A stretch of DNA of 35,353 nucleotides from assembly GCF_013868415.1 (NCBI RefSeq), contig NZ_JACEMT010000013.1, forward strand, positions 1 to 35,353, written 5' to 3'. Shown here in pieces: positions 26,291 through 34,254 of this stretch. Source of the stretch: Marinobacterium marinum. GTDB lineage: Bacteria > Pseudomonadota > Gammaproteobacteria > Pseudomonadales > Balneatricaceae. A program made the translations under genes and the position numbers. How positions within the stretch are numbered: the stretch's first letter is position 1; the number at the start of each line of letters is the position of its first letter. The notes under the pieces were generated by a model. The model saw nothing but the letters and a program-made list of their open reading frames with translations. It searched no databases and was not told where the DNA came from.

Positions 26291-27816
26291 GAAGGGTGTA
26301 TCTCTTTACAGGGCAATCTGATCGGAACAGGGGTAAACAGAGTCCGGGGGGTTGTCACGGGCGGCTTGCCACATCCGCCATCAATGTCATCGGTTTCCAC
26401 AACCGGCGCCACTTCTGCGTGTTCGAATGCCCGACGCGGCAAGGCATCACTGCCCGACAAGATCTGACACTGGCTGAACAGGTCCCCCCAGGGCAAGCGG
26501 CAGATGTTGTCCAAAGCGGCTTCAAGTCCGTCATCACGGCAACCAAACAAAAACAGATAACAGGTGTTATCCATCAGGCAGGCCAGATCCCCCTCTCGCC
26601 TGAGATGTATCTGTCCCCAGCACTGCTCAAGCGTCAGCCCTGGGCGCAGGGGAAGTTTCAGCAATTGATGGCGCACCTTGCCTGCAGAGCTTTGCAGAAT
26701 ACCGTCGACCAGATGCAGGAACTGCTGCGGGCTTTGCAGGCCACGCACCCGTGGCGGGCGCAACTGGTGCATAAGCGTATCAGGGTGTTCCATTCTGGGG
26801 CGATGCCACAGCTGTCCCTGCAGGCTGTTCAGTAGACACAACAGAGCGGCATGGGAAGTACCGGCCGGAACAATCAGGTTGGTTCCCGACTGCAGTAATA
26901 CCTCCTGTTCCATTTGTCGCAGGCAGGTCTGCATTTCTCGTACCACGATCACCAGCCCGGCTCCGCGTGCAGCACGCAAATGATGAATCTGGCGTGCCAG
27001 TTCGCCGACTTCGGCGTTATTGCTTACGGCGACCACCACAAAGCCTGTCTGCGCACCCAGTGCCTGCTGCCAAAAGGCTTCGCTCATCGCCTGCGCCAAC
27101 CAGCGCCGAGAGGGCAAGGGCATGCCAAGCAGCGCCTCTTTCTGAATCAGTCGCTGCTCACCCGTAATTACGCTATCCGGGTTCAGTGTCCGGTCAGGCG
27201 CCACTCCGAAACGCCCTTCATGCAGAATCAGTTCAAGACTGTGTCCCGCCTGCAGCCCCTGATCGTTACGCCAGCCATCAATATGATAGTGATAACTGTC
27301 ATCGCCGGATTCAAGACGGGCCAGACCGCTCAACTGCCCGGCGAGGGTATCCGGGAACGTGCCACCCCGGCCATGGCACAGCATCAACATTGGTGTTTCC
27401 GCACGCATCAGCACACGGTTTAAAGCCAGCGCCCAAGCGGCCACATCCGGCACATGACGCAAAAGATCAGCCGGCATCAGAAACAGCAATGCCCGCCCCA
27501 GAACTCTGGCACGCTCCAACTCCCGCGGCAGTCGCTCCAGTCCCTTATAGCCATTTTTGGACGACAGTCTGAACAGTGTTACCGCCCCCTCGGCACCCGC
27601 GCGTACAAACGCAGGCAAACGACCTTCGTCGCTACCTTCGAGGTAAATCAGCGATACTGCCTGTTCAGATGGCAGGCCTTCCAGAAACTGCAGGGCCAGT
27701 ACCTGAGCATCAGCCTGTTTATCAACAGCCAACCAGTGAATTCCGCCCGTCCCCAACCGGGACAACCGGGGCGGCAGCAAATCGATTGCAAGCGTAATTT
27801 GACCCAATGTTTTCAT
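26287..27816 (-). CDS. bcsE: c-di-GMP-binding cellulose regulator BcsE
   Basis: 509 residues (E. coli 523). It has the BcsE layout: an N-terminal degenerate-receiver-like region, a degenerate NTPase-like middle, and a C-terminal GIL domain. The I-site-like motif RxGD is present as Arg407-Glu-Gly-Asp410 (HLRREGDLACLMD), followed by CYLFLFGCRDDGL and the PWGDLF segment. BcsE binds c-di-GMP and raises cellulose output through BcsR, BcsQ and BcsF. It is the first gene of this operon, whereas in E. coli bcsEFG is divergent from bcsRQABZC. The last 50 residues are proline- and acid-rich and probably disordered. Confidence 0.92.
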   Translation of the reverse strand: MKTLGQITLAIDLLPPRLSRLGTGGIHWLAVDKQADAQVLALQFLEGLPSEQAVSLIYLEGSDEGRLPAFVRAGAEGAVTLFRLSSKNGYKGLERLPRELERARVLGRALLFLMPADLLRHVPDVAAWALALNRVLMRAETPMLMLCHGRGGTFPDTLAGQLSGLARLESGDDSYHYHIDGWRNDQGLQAGHSLELILHEGRFGVAPDRTLNPDSVITGEQRLIQKEALLGMPLPSRRWLAQAMSEAFWQQALGAQTGFVVVAVSNNAEVGELARQIHHLRAARGAGLVIVVREMQTCLRQMEQEVLLQSGTNLIVPAGTSHAALLCLLNSLQGQLWHRPRMEHPDTLMHQLRPPRVRGLQSPQQFLHLVDGILQSSAGKVRHQLLKLPLRPGLTLEQCWGQIHLRREGDLACLMDNTCYLFLFGCRDDGLEAALDNICRLPWGDLFSQCQILSGSDALPRRAFEHAEVAPVVETDDIDGGCGKPPVTTPRTLFTPVPIRLPCKEIHPS

Positions 27817-28290
27817 ATCCGTTTACCTGCCCATGCCTGCAGGGAAAAGATGATAAGGATCGGCATTATAATGACTCAAAACAACCGGACCTTTACACCC
27901 CTGGCCGATTGTTTTGGATAACGTGAAGGAGCCGAAAAATCATCCTTTTTTCCGCGTGAACAACTCGGAGACCCAGTCTGGGCTGCTCCCCTGCATAGAG
28001 TTACTTCAACGCTCCGATTAATACAGTTGTTTAACTATAACATGTTTTCCTTACAATTGGTTCATTTAATATTCATCAGCGCGAATCATGATTGGCTCCG
28101 CAAACCATGCGCCAGTCCCGCAGAAGCGGGCGCACACGACACAACGGGGTTGCATTCAAAAATCGGATAACGCACTCTTGAGCGCCGCCCGCGCAATACC
28201 GTTCCAGCCCCACCTTGCAGCCGTGCCCGTGGCTTAAGGAACACGATAAAGCGCTTAAAGTGATGTACATGCGCCATAAGGAAATCTGCC
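27817..28290. other. Divergent bcs/chaA intergenic region without a gene
   Basis: 474 bp between the bcsE and chaA start codons. It holds a candidate bcs promoter at 27850-27879, an AT-rich stretch about 28010-28080, and a GC-rich stretch 28081-28260 with a small hairpin CCCGC-AGAA-GCGGG (28117-28130). Frames in the GC-rich part are short and lack start signals or recognisable motifs. AAGGAAA precedes the chaA ATG. I see no riboswitch class I can name. Confidence 0.5.
27850..27879 (-). promoter_or_regulatory. Possible sigma-70 promoter of the bcs operon
   Basis: On the minus strand TTGAGT (27879-27874), an 18-bp spacer and TATCAT (27855-27850) stand 33 bp before the bcsE ATG, with only a short leader. 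The -10 matches 5 of 6 and the -35 4 of 6. Prediction from sequence only. Confidence 0.35.
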
Positions 28291-29382
28291 ATGAAAAACA
28301 CCCTCCCCGCCCCACTCTGGACCCTGCTGATCCCGATTGCCGGACTCCTGACTGTCGGTGCATTTGAGCTGCTTTACCACGATAATCCACCCTGGGTCCT
28401 GTACCTGCTCGCCGTGCCCGCCCTGTTTGGTTCCGTGTTTTCCGCCGTTCATCACGCGGAGATCATCGCACACCGCTGTGGACAACCTTTCGGCTCGTTT
28501 ATCCTGGCACTGGCCGTTACCCTGATTGAGGTTTCGCTGATCGTTTCCATTTTGCTGGCGGACACCAGTGGCGACAGCAGTGTTGCAAGAGATACAGTTT
28601 TTGCGGCCATCATGATTGTTTTGAACGGTATTGTGGGGCTGTGCCTGCTGATCGGCGGCCTGAAATACCACGAACAGGGCTTTCAACCGCGGGGAACGGC
28701 GGCCGCTCACGGCGTTCTGGGGACCCTGGCAGTACTCGGTCTGATTCTGCCCAATTATACGGTCGCCGTACCGGGTCCCGTGTACGCCCCGGCACAGTTG
28801 ATTTTCGTAGCCACGATCTCACTGGTGCTCTACGCACTTTTCCTGTTTGTTCAGATGGTGTCGCACAAACATGACTTTATGGATCAGCTCGAACCCGCCA
28901 CTGAAGAGCATGCGCATCCCGTTTCCAGGGCTGAGCTTATAACATCGGCCATCGCGCTGCCCGTTGCACTCTTTGTCGTGGTAATGCTGGCCGAAATCCT
29001 GGCCGGCCCGGTGCGCGAGGCCATTATGGTCGCCGGCCTGCCCGAAGCCATGATCGGGGTCGTTATTGCACTGATCGTATTGATGCCGGAAGGCCTTGCC
29101 TCCATCAAGGCAGCCATGCACAACCGACTGCAAACCAGTCTTAACCTGGCCATGGGATCCGTACTGGCCAGCCTGTGCCTGACTATTCCGGTCGTCGCGC
29201 TGGTGTCTCTCGCCATGGGGCAAACGCTCGTGCTCGGACTGGATGCAGAACATATCGTTCTGTTGGTACTGACCCTGTTCATGAGCACCCTGTCACTGGC
29301 AATGGGTCGAACCACCATCATGCAAGGCGGTATCCACTTGGTGATTTTTGCGTCCTTCCTGGCGATCGCCGCCATCCCCTGA
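28291..29382 (+). CDS. chaA: ChaA-type calcium/sodium-proton antiporter
   Basis: 363 residues (E. coli ChaA 366), in the cation/Ca2+ exchanger superfamily with about 11 membrane helices. The two alpha-repeats carry the acidic ion-site glutamates: FILALAVTLIEVSLIVSILL in the first half and ALIVLMPEGLASIKAAMHNR in the second. Between them is a short hydrophilic loop (about residues 195-212, EEHAHP), shorter than the acidic and histidine-rich loop of E. coli ChaA. It exports Na+ or Ca2+ in exchange for protons across the inner membrane. It is a single gene with its own ribosome site (AAGGAAA) and a strong terminator. Confidence 0.88.
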   Translation: MKNTLPAPLWTLLIPIAGLLTVGAFELLYHDNPPWVLYLLAVPALFGSVFSAVHHAEIIAHRCGQPFGSFILALAVTLIEVSLIVSILLADTSGDSSVARDTVFAAIMIVLNGIVGLCLLIGGLKYHEQGFQPRGTAAAHGVLGTLAVLGLILPNYTVAVPGPVYAPAQLIFVATISLVLYALFLFVQMVSHKHDFMDQLEPATEEHAHPVSRAELITSAIALPVALFVVVMLAEILAGPVREAIMVAGLPEAMIGVVIALIVLMPEGLASIKAAMHNRLQTSLNLAMGSVLASLCLTIPVVALVSLAMGQTLVLGLDAEHIVLLVLTLFMSTLSLAMGRTTIMQGGIHLVIFASFLAIAAIP

Positions 29383-29398
29383 TCCGGGCGCATGATGC

Positions 29399-29445
29399 AA
29401 AACACCCCGCTCGGGCTGACGCGCTCAGCCCAGGCGGGGTGTTTT
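29399..29445. terminator. Strong bidirectional intrinsic terminator
   Basis: The 12-bp arms AAAACACCCCGC (29399-29410) and its complement (29434-29445) enclose a second stem GGGCTGA/TCAGCCC (29413-29419 with 29425-29431). Reading either way the hairpin ends in a T run, so it can stop both chaA and the convergent hydrolase operon that ends at 29484. Confidence 0.85.
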
Positions 29446-29483
29446 AATCAGACCGACAGCCCAACTCGGGCATCCGCTCCAGC

Positions 29484-30533
29484 CTACTCCCCCGCTTCAA
29501 ACGGGAAGGGTTCAGCCGCTTCAAATTCGGCGGAGACTTCACCGGACTGGATATCAACCATATCCACCCCCAGATCCAGCTTTCTGATACCCGAGTCCTC
29601 GGCAAAATCCAGCTTGGCCAGATCCACCCAGAAAATATTGGGCGATATTGCCGACTCGACATAAAACAGGCGATCCTTGTGATCGGCGACAACACGCCAA
29701 CGCGTGGTCGACAGGTTGGGAGCATTCGGGATGCTGATACCATAGGGTACGGAGACATTGCGAATCACACTGAAAGCCGCAGCGGCAGCCGTGCGCGGGT
29801 CATCACTCTGCACGACCATGTCGATATAACTGCCGGCACGCACAAAACGATCTGCCGAGCGCGTTGTGCCCGGCAGGACTTCTCGCGGATTCACGCCGCG
29901 CCAGTAATCAGCCAGCGCCAACTGCTGATCGTAAGGGGGATCATTGGTCATCACCCGATACTCAGGCCCGTGATGGATCACCAGCTCCCCCTCCAGCCAT
30001 TCCAGAATAGCACTGTCACCGGACGGGTCCGACAGGGACAAATGCACCGTGGTCAGCCGACCCGGCTGCATCGGCACATCCTTGGAGACCGTCACAAAGG
30101 GGTTGGTGCGGGTATATTCCACCGCTTCGGCTACCGTGGCGAAATTGTCCATAAAGAACTGTGCCCAGATCGAAAGCGACATCCGTGGCTCTTCGCCATC
30201 CGCTTCCGGATATTCGGATGAGGTCAGCCACAGCATGTTGGCTACCAGACCTTTTTCATTCATCCCGTCCACGGTGGCAATATCATAGCCGGATACTATC
30301 AAGCTGCCGTATTTCGACGTCCATTCCAGCGAACCGGGCCCGGCCTCACCGGTACGACTCATGCCCCGAGGAAAGACCCAGAGGTTACTGAGCATCGGCA
30401 GGCTCCAGTCCATTGAACGCGCTGTCAGTATTCGTCCTTCAGGACCGTGGTAAACAACCCGTGTGCAAGCGTCAGCCAGTGGAGCGGCCAACATCGCGGT
30501 CAACCCGGCCGATAGCATTACTTTGCGCAACAT
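29484..30533 (-). CDS. Exported choloylglycine-hydrolase-family Ntn hydrolase
   Basis: 349 residues from ATG 30533 (GGAG seven bases upstream). Residues 1-22 are a signal peptide ending ADA; the next residue is Cys23 in CTRVVYHGPEG, so signal cleavage itself would expose the N-terminal nucleophile. Other family positions are kept: the Arg and Asp of TARSMDW, and GYDIATVDGMNEKGLVANML. The family covers penicillin V acylases, bile salt hydrolases and N-acyl-homoserine-lactone acylases. Gram-negative exported forms often act on acyl amides rather than bile salts. The substrate is unknown here. It is the third gene of a three-gene operon, 11 bp after the outer-membrane barrel gene. Confidence 0.85.
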   Translation of the reverse strand: MLRKVMLSAGLTAMLAAPLADACTRVVYHGPEGRILTARSMDWSLPMLSNLWVFPRGMSRTGEAGPGSLEWTSKYGSLIVSGYDIATVDGMNEKGLVANMLWLTSSEYPEADGEEPRMSLSIWAQFFMDNFATVAEAVEYTRTNPFVTVSKDVPMQPGRLTTVHLSLSDPSGDSAILEWLEGELVIHHGPEYRVMTNDPPYDQQLALADYWRGVNPREVLPGTTRSADRFVRAGSYIDMVVQSDDPRTAAAAAFSVIRNVSVPYGISIPNAPNLSTTRWRVVADHKDRLFYVESAISPNIFWVDLAKLDFAEDSGIRKLDLGVDMVDIQSGEVSAEFEAAEPFPFEAGE

Positions 30534-30544
30534 TCCTTTTCTCC

Positions 30545-31276
30545 TTAAAAGCGCCACGTCATACCGAGCAGCGGCCCGGCCATCGTGACATCCACCTTGG
30601 TGCCGCCGCTTCTGTAATCGACATTCAGCTTGCGATAGCCCGCAGACAGATAAAGCTGATCATTCATCTGATAGTTGACCGTGGCCACAACCTGATACGT
30701 CCTGTCAGACCCCGCGCCGAAACCACCGGCATCAACATACAGGATCGTTGACCACTGGGGTGACAGGGCAATGTTGGCCCGCAGCGCCATCAAGGGATCC
30801 ACAAAGCTCTCACTGGGAGAGGCTTGTACCATGCCGCCCGCAACCGATGTTTTGACCTTGAGATTCCAGGCTCTTAGTCCTGCTAGAACATCCAGCGTCA
30901 TCTCGTCACTGGAAATGGCACGATACCCCGCCGCCAATGTCATCGAGCGCTGTGACAACTTGCCTCGTGCAGGAAGTCCCGGCGCGATCTTCCCTTGCTT
31001 AGAACTGGAGGAGTAACTGTAATCCCCCAGCAGAACAAAACGATTCTGGCGGGCATATCCCGACAGGAAAAGCGCACCATCGAGATCGTCCATGACGTCC
31101 GAAAAAGACTTATCGAAGGAAAGCGTCGGCGCCCCCTGAAAAGGCCTAAGATCGCCACCTAAACCCGATGCCCACAGATAGGGGGTCAGCTGCCCCTTCC
31201 ATTCGCTGTCCGCAGCAGCCGGCAAGGTCTGTATCAGCATCAACACCGCCGTAGCGGCCAAAGTCGTCCGTTTCAC
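30545..31276 (-). CDS. Small outer-membrane beta-barrel protein, function unknown
   Basis: 243 residues from a GTG at 31276 with GGGAG six bases upstream. Residues 1-22 are a signal peptide ending AAA. The mature protein alternates polar and hydrophobic residues in short strands (for example QNRFVLLGDYSYSSSS, SMTLAAGYRAISS and QLYLSAGYRKLNVDY) and ends WRF with a C-terminal Phe, the signature of BAM-assembled barrels. The length suits 8-10 strands. I do not recognise a named family. It sits between two exported hydrolases with gaps of 12 and 11 bp, so it may admit their substrate or anchor the system at the outer membrane; that is inference. Confidence 0.75.
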   Translation of the reverse strand: MKRTTLAATAVLMLIQTLPAAADSEWKGQLTPYLWASGLGGDLRPFQGAPTLSFDKSFSDVMDDLDGALFLSGYARQNRFVLLGDYSYSSSSKQGKIAPGLPARGKLSQRSMTLAAGYRAISSDEMTLDVLAGLRAWNLKVKTSVAGGMVQASPSESFVDPLMALRANIALSPQWSTILYVDAGGFGAGSDRTYQVVATVNYQMNDQLYLSAGYRKLNVDYRSGGTKVDVTMAGPLLGMTWRF

Positions 31277-31288
31277 CCCACTCTCCCG

Positions 31289-32737
31289 TTAGATGCTGTT
31301 TTTGAAGACTTGTCCGCCTTTCATAATCAAGCGCAGATTACTTGAATCGGCCAACCATGAAAGATCCGACTCGACATCGCCGTCGACCACCAGCAGATCC
31401 GCCTGCGCACCTTCAGCAATCACACCCAGCCGTCCCTCATAACCGCCCCGTGCACCTGACAATGCCAGCAGCTCGCCAGCAGCCCCAGTAGCGCGATACA
31501 GCGCGGAAAGCGGTGACATGAAACGCGCCAGTTTAGTCAGCTGACGCGCCTGGCTCTCACCACCGCCATACAGAATATCTGTACCAAACACCCAATTGAC
31601 CCGGTGCTTCTCTGCCCATTCGAAGGCTCGCACCGTCCCTTCCGCTACAGCCTTTTGAGCCGCCACGGCCTTGGGGTCGCTATAGCGGTTGGCATCTTCA
31701 TCCGCCAGGAAAGGCTGGAGTGACCACCAGGTATCGGTGTCGACCATCATCCGCACGGTATCCTCGTCCGCCAGCTGGCCATGCTCGATGGATTTGACAC
31801 CGGCCGCAATACAGCGCTGAATCCCCGGAGCAGTATAGACATGAGCGCACACATAGGTGCCCCAATCCGAAGCGGCATCCACCGCCGCCTTCATTTCCGC
31901 CTCCGTAAACTGTAAGGATTCCAGAGGATCGTATTGGGACGCGACACCGCCGCCCGCGGTAATCTTGATCTGGCTCGCGCCCTTCATCAACTGTTCACGC
32001 GTGCGGCGCAGCACTTCCGGTACCCCATCGGCAATCACGGCCACACCCTGGGCTTCGGCATAGGAGGCCGGCTCGGAAGGCATCCGCGGAAGAGTATTGG
32101 CAAAACGAAAATCACCGTGCCCTGACGTCTGAGAAATAATAGCGCCCGAAGGGAATATTCTGGGGCCTGCCACAACGCCTCGGTCAATCGCTGTTTTCAG
32201 ACCGAAGGCCGGACCACCCACATCCCGAACGGTCGTAAACCCTCGCATCAGGGTCGCACCAGCCTCACGCCCCGCCATCAGATGCAAAAAGCCGGGTTCC
32301 TGTGTCATGGCGGCAAGCTGGCTGACAGCCGCCAGCGTGGTATGCCAGTGCATGTCGATCAATCCGGGGATCACTGTGCGCCCGCCGCAATCAACGCGTT
32401 CGACATCGACCGGCGCCTGTCCTCGGGGAGGCAAGGCAACAATACGGCCGCCCTGAACCAGGATGTCGATACCATCACGTACCGAGAGTTTTTCGCCATC
32501 AAACAGCCGCAGATTCGTCAGCAACATAGGCTTGCCATCAGTCTGGGCATACGACGTTTTGGGCGCTAGCCCGAAACCGGCAAACATACCCACTACCGCA
32601 GCCATCCCGCCCAGCATCTGCCGCCGGGAAAGGTCAGCCTCTATGCGACGCATGCCGGCAAGGGTTTCCGGTGTACTGCAGTGACAGAAATGGCCTTCTT
32701 CCGATGCAGGTGTCGTTGCAAAACATACTTGACACAT
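31289..32737 (-). CDS. Tat-exported metal-dependent amidohydrolase
   Basis: 482 residues from ATG 32737 (GGAGAG five bases upstream). It belongs to the amidohydrolase superfamily in the imidazolonepropionase/prolidase-like branch. Metal ligands are HWH (130-132), probable carboxylated Lys258 (IKITAGGG), His299 (CAHVYTAPG), His319 (SIEHG) and Asp387 (FGTDILYG). A twin-arginine signal SRRQML at 37-42 precedes the hydrophobic stretch to about residue 64, so a folded, metal-loaded enzyme is probably exported. Oddity: about 35 residues precede the Tat motif and carry four cysteines (MCQVC, then CHC). It is the first gene of the operon. Related enzymes hydrolyse dipeptides, ochratoxin-like amides or carbamates; the substrate here is unknown. 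Confidence 0.85.
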   Translation of the reverse strand: MCQVCFATTPASEEGHFCHCSTPETLAGMRRIEADLSRRQMLGGMAAVVGMFAGFGLAPKTSYAQTDGKPMLLTNLRLFDGEKLSVRDGIDILVQGGRIVALPPRGQAPVDVERVDCGGRTVIPGLIDMHWHTTLAAVSQLAAMTQEPGFLHLMAGREAGATLMRGFTTVRDVGGPAFGLKTAIDRGVVAGPRIFPSGAIISQTSGHGDFRFANTLPRMPSEPASYAEAQGVAVIADGVPEVLRRTREQLMKGASQIKITAGGGVASQYDPLESLQFTEAEMKAAVDAASDWGTYVCAHVYTAPGIQRCIAAGVKSIEHGQLADEDTVRMMVDTDTWWSLQPFLADEDANRYSDPKAVAAQKAVAEGTVRAFEWAEKHRVNWVFGTDILYGGGESQARQLTKLARFMSPLSALYRATGAAGELLALSGARGGYEGRLGVIAEGAQADLLVVDGDVESDLSWLADSSNLRLIMKGGQVFKNSI

Positions 32738-33254
32738 GAGTACTCTCCAATCGCGTCCGTGTGGTGTACTGCTACTACTTTCAGGTTCGGCATTCCCGAG
32801 AGGACCGCTCCGGACCACCGGCTCAGGGACCTTGGAGGTTACCCGATTATGCACTTTTATGTCACCTGCCTCTCCACCGCTCTTGCAAATACCACAACCT
32901 CTATCAGGCATTGATACACGGGGTACAACACCACAACGTGCGCCCCAGTATGCCGAGCCCCAGACCCATGATGAACCCGCCAAGCAGACCCGACATCAAG
33001 GCGCACTGCGGGCACCCCGTTCTCAACAGAGTCACGAACAGCAAGCCGCTATCAACCTACAAACTGGCGTAGTGTCGATCCAGCTAAAAGCCGGGCGACC
33101 GATAACACGTTTATCTTTCTGGACATGCAGATGCATAAAATTCACGCTGCCAGTGTCTCGGGTCTCCTAGTCTTTAAGCAAAGGCAACCGAAGTGCCAAC
33201 TGGACACCCTTCTCTTGCCCCGCACTCCCACCAACCCGATAGAGTGATGGAGTC
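32738..33254. other. Divergent amidohydrolase/nitrilase intergenic region
   Basis: 517 bp with no clear gene, holding the promoters of the amidohydrolase operon and of the nitrilase. I find no convincing -35/-10 pair. A short cysteine-rich minus-strand frame at 32904-33035 is listed separately. No repeat or IS end is visible. Confidence 0.45.
32904..33035 (-). CDS. Possible small cysteine-rich membrane peptide
   Basis: A 43-residue frame if it starts at GTG 33035, or 30 residues from ATG 32996, ending at TGA 32906-32904. It reads LLRTGCPQCALM, then a glycine-rich hydrophobic run GGFIMGLGLGILG, then TLWCCTPCINA. Five cysteines and a putative membrane helix in so short a frame are unusual, and it lies on the strand of the Cys-headed amidohydrolase, 166 bp upstream of its ATG. 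There is no good ribosome binding site for either start. I do not recognise it, and chance is a real alternative. Confidence 0.2.
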   Translation of the reverse strand: MTLLRTGCPQCALMSGLLGGFIMGLGLGILGRTLWCCTPCINA

Positions 33255-34202
33255 ATGAAATTCAACGCCGCCATTTCACAAAAGCCACCAGTCCTTCTCG
33301 ACCTTAAGGCTTCCATCGACCTTGCCGTTGATATTATTGCCGAAGCCGCACGTGCCGATGCCAAACTCATTGTGTTTCCAGAAGCTTTTCTGCCCGGCTA
33401 CCCCACCTGGATATGGCGTTTAAAGCCCGGTGCCGACATGTCCTTGGGGAACGAGATCCATACTCGGCTGCGCGAAAACGCGGTCGATATCAATCATGGC
33501 GTACTGAAGCCAATCCAGACAGCCGCCGCAGAGCAACAGGTTGTCGTGGTGATCGGCATCAATGAACTCGATAGCCGTTACAGTGGCAGCACGCTTTACA
33601 ATTCGGTCGTTGTTATCGACAGCAACGGAAAGATGGCGAACCGTCACAGAAAACTGATGCCGACAAACCCCGAGCGAATGGTCTGGGGCATGGGTGACGC
33701 CTCAGGGCTCCGGGTGGTTGATACTGCAGTGGGGCGAATCGGTTGCCTGATTTGCTGGGAAAACTACATGCCACTCGCCCGTTTCGCACTGTACACACAA
33801 AACATGGATATCCTGATCGCCCCCACCTGGGATAGCGGACCTGCCTGGATTGGCTCCATGAACCATATTGCGCGGGAGGGCGGATGCTGGGTATTAAGCA
33901 CGGGCACCGCACTCCATACAAACGACCTGCCTGAACACTTTCCGGGACGGAAAACTCTGTTTGGACAACCGGAATGGATCAACCCGGGCGATGCCGTCAT
34001 TGTAAGACCTTTTGGCGGAGCTGTAGCCGGACCGCTCCACGAGAGCACTGAACTGCTGATTGGAGAAATTGATACCGAACAGGCACGACAGTCACGCAAG
34101 GCGCTGGATGTGGCGGGCCACTATGGTCGTCCCGATATTTTCCAATTATCCGTAAACCGAAGCCGGCAGGCTCCCGTCAGGTTCAGTGATGAAAGCGATT
34201 GA
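33255..34202 (+). CDS. Nitrilase (EC 3.5.5.1 type)
   Basis: 315 residues. The Glu-Lys-Cys triad of the carbon-nitrogen hydrolase superfamily is visible: Glu43 in VFPEAFLPGYP, Lys133 in HRKLMPT and Cys167 in CLICWENYMPLARFALY. The CWENYMPLAR form marks true nitrilases (nitrile to acid plus ammonia) rather than amidases or carbamoylases, and the WIGSMNHIAREGGCWVLS segment agrees. The nitrile used cannot be told. The length is slightly short for the family (330-370) at the C-terminus. GGAG stands close before the ATG. It is divergent from the exported hydrolase operon and followed by mobile-element debris. Confidence 0.92.
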   Translation: MKFNAAISQKPPVLLDLKASIDLAVDIIAEAARADAKLIVFPEAFLPGYPTWIWRLKPGADMSLGNEIHTRLRENAVDINHGVLKPIQTAAAEQQVVVVIGINELDSRYSGSTLYNSVVVIDSNGKMANRHRKLMPTNPERMVWGMGDASGLRVVDTAVGRIGCLICWENYMPLARFALYTQNMDILIAPTWDSGPAWIGSMNHIAREGGCWVLSTGTALHTNDLPEHFPGRKTLFGQPEWINPGDAVIVRPFGGAVAGPLHESTELLIGEIDTEQARQSRKALDVAGHYGRPDIFQLSVNRSRQAPVRFSDESD

Positions 34203-34221
34203 ATGAAGCCTTGGATAACCC

Positions 34222-34254
34222 CGCACCCCTCGCCGGTAGTCATCAATCACATTA
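34222..34254 (-). repeat. Inverted scrap of IS3-family orfB
   Basis: Bases 34234-34253, read on the minus strand, are identical over 20 bp to the orfB segment 35087-35106 coding NVIDDYR, with partial similarity a few bases further. It stops where the 80-bp repeat begins at 34255. I infer a second, opposite-facing IS3 copy of which only this piece remains. Confidence 0.6.

Noticed and set aside
28076-28390. Minus-strand frame overlapping the chaA start as a gene
   Set aside because: Antisense to the chaA start, no ribosome site and no known motif; kept only as a possible decayed sequence or leader.
32738-32983. 82-residue N-terminal extension of the amidohydrolase
   Set aside because: The frame is open but low-quality; ATG 32737 has an excellent ribosome site and starts the Cys-rich/Tat leader.
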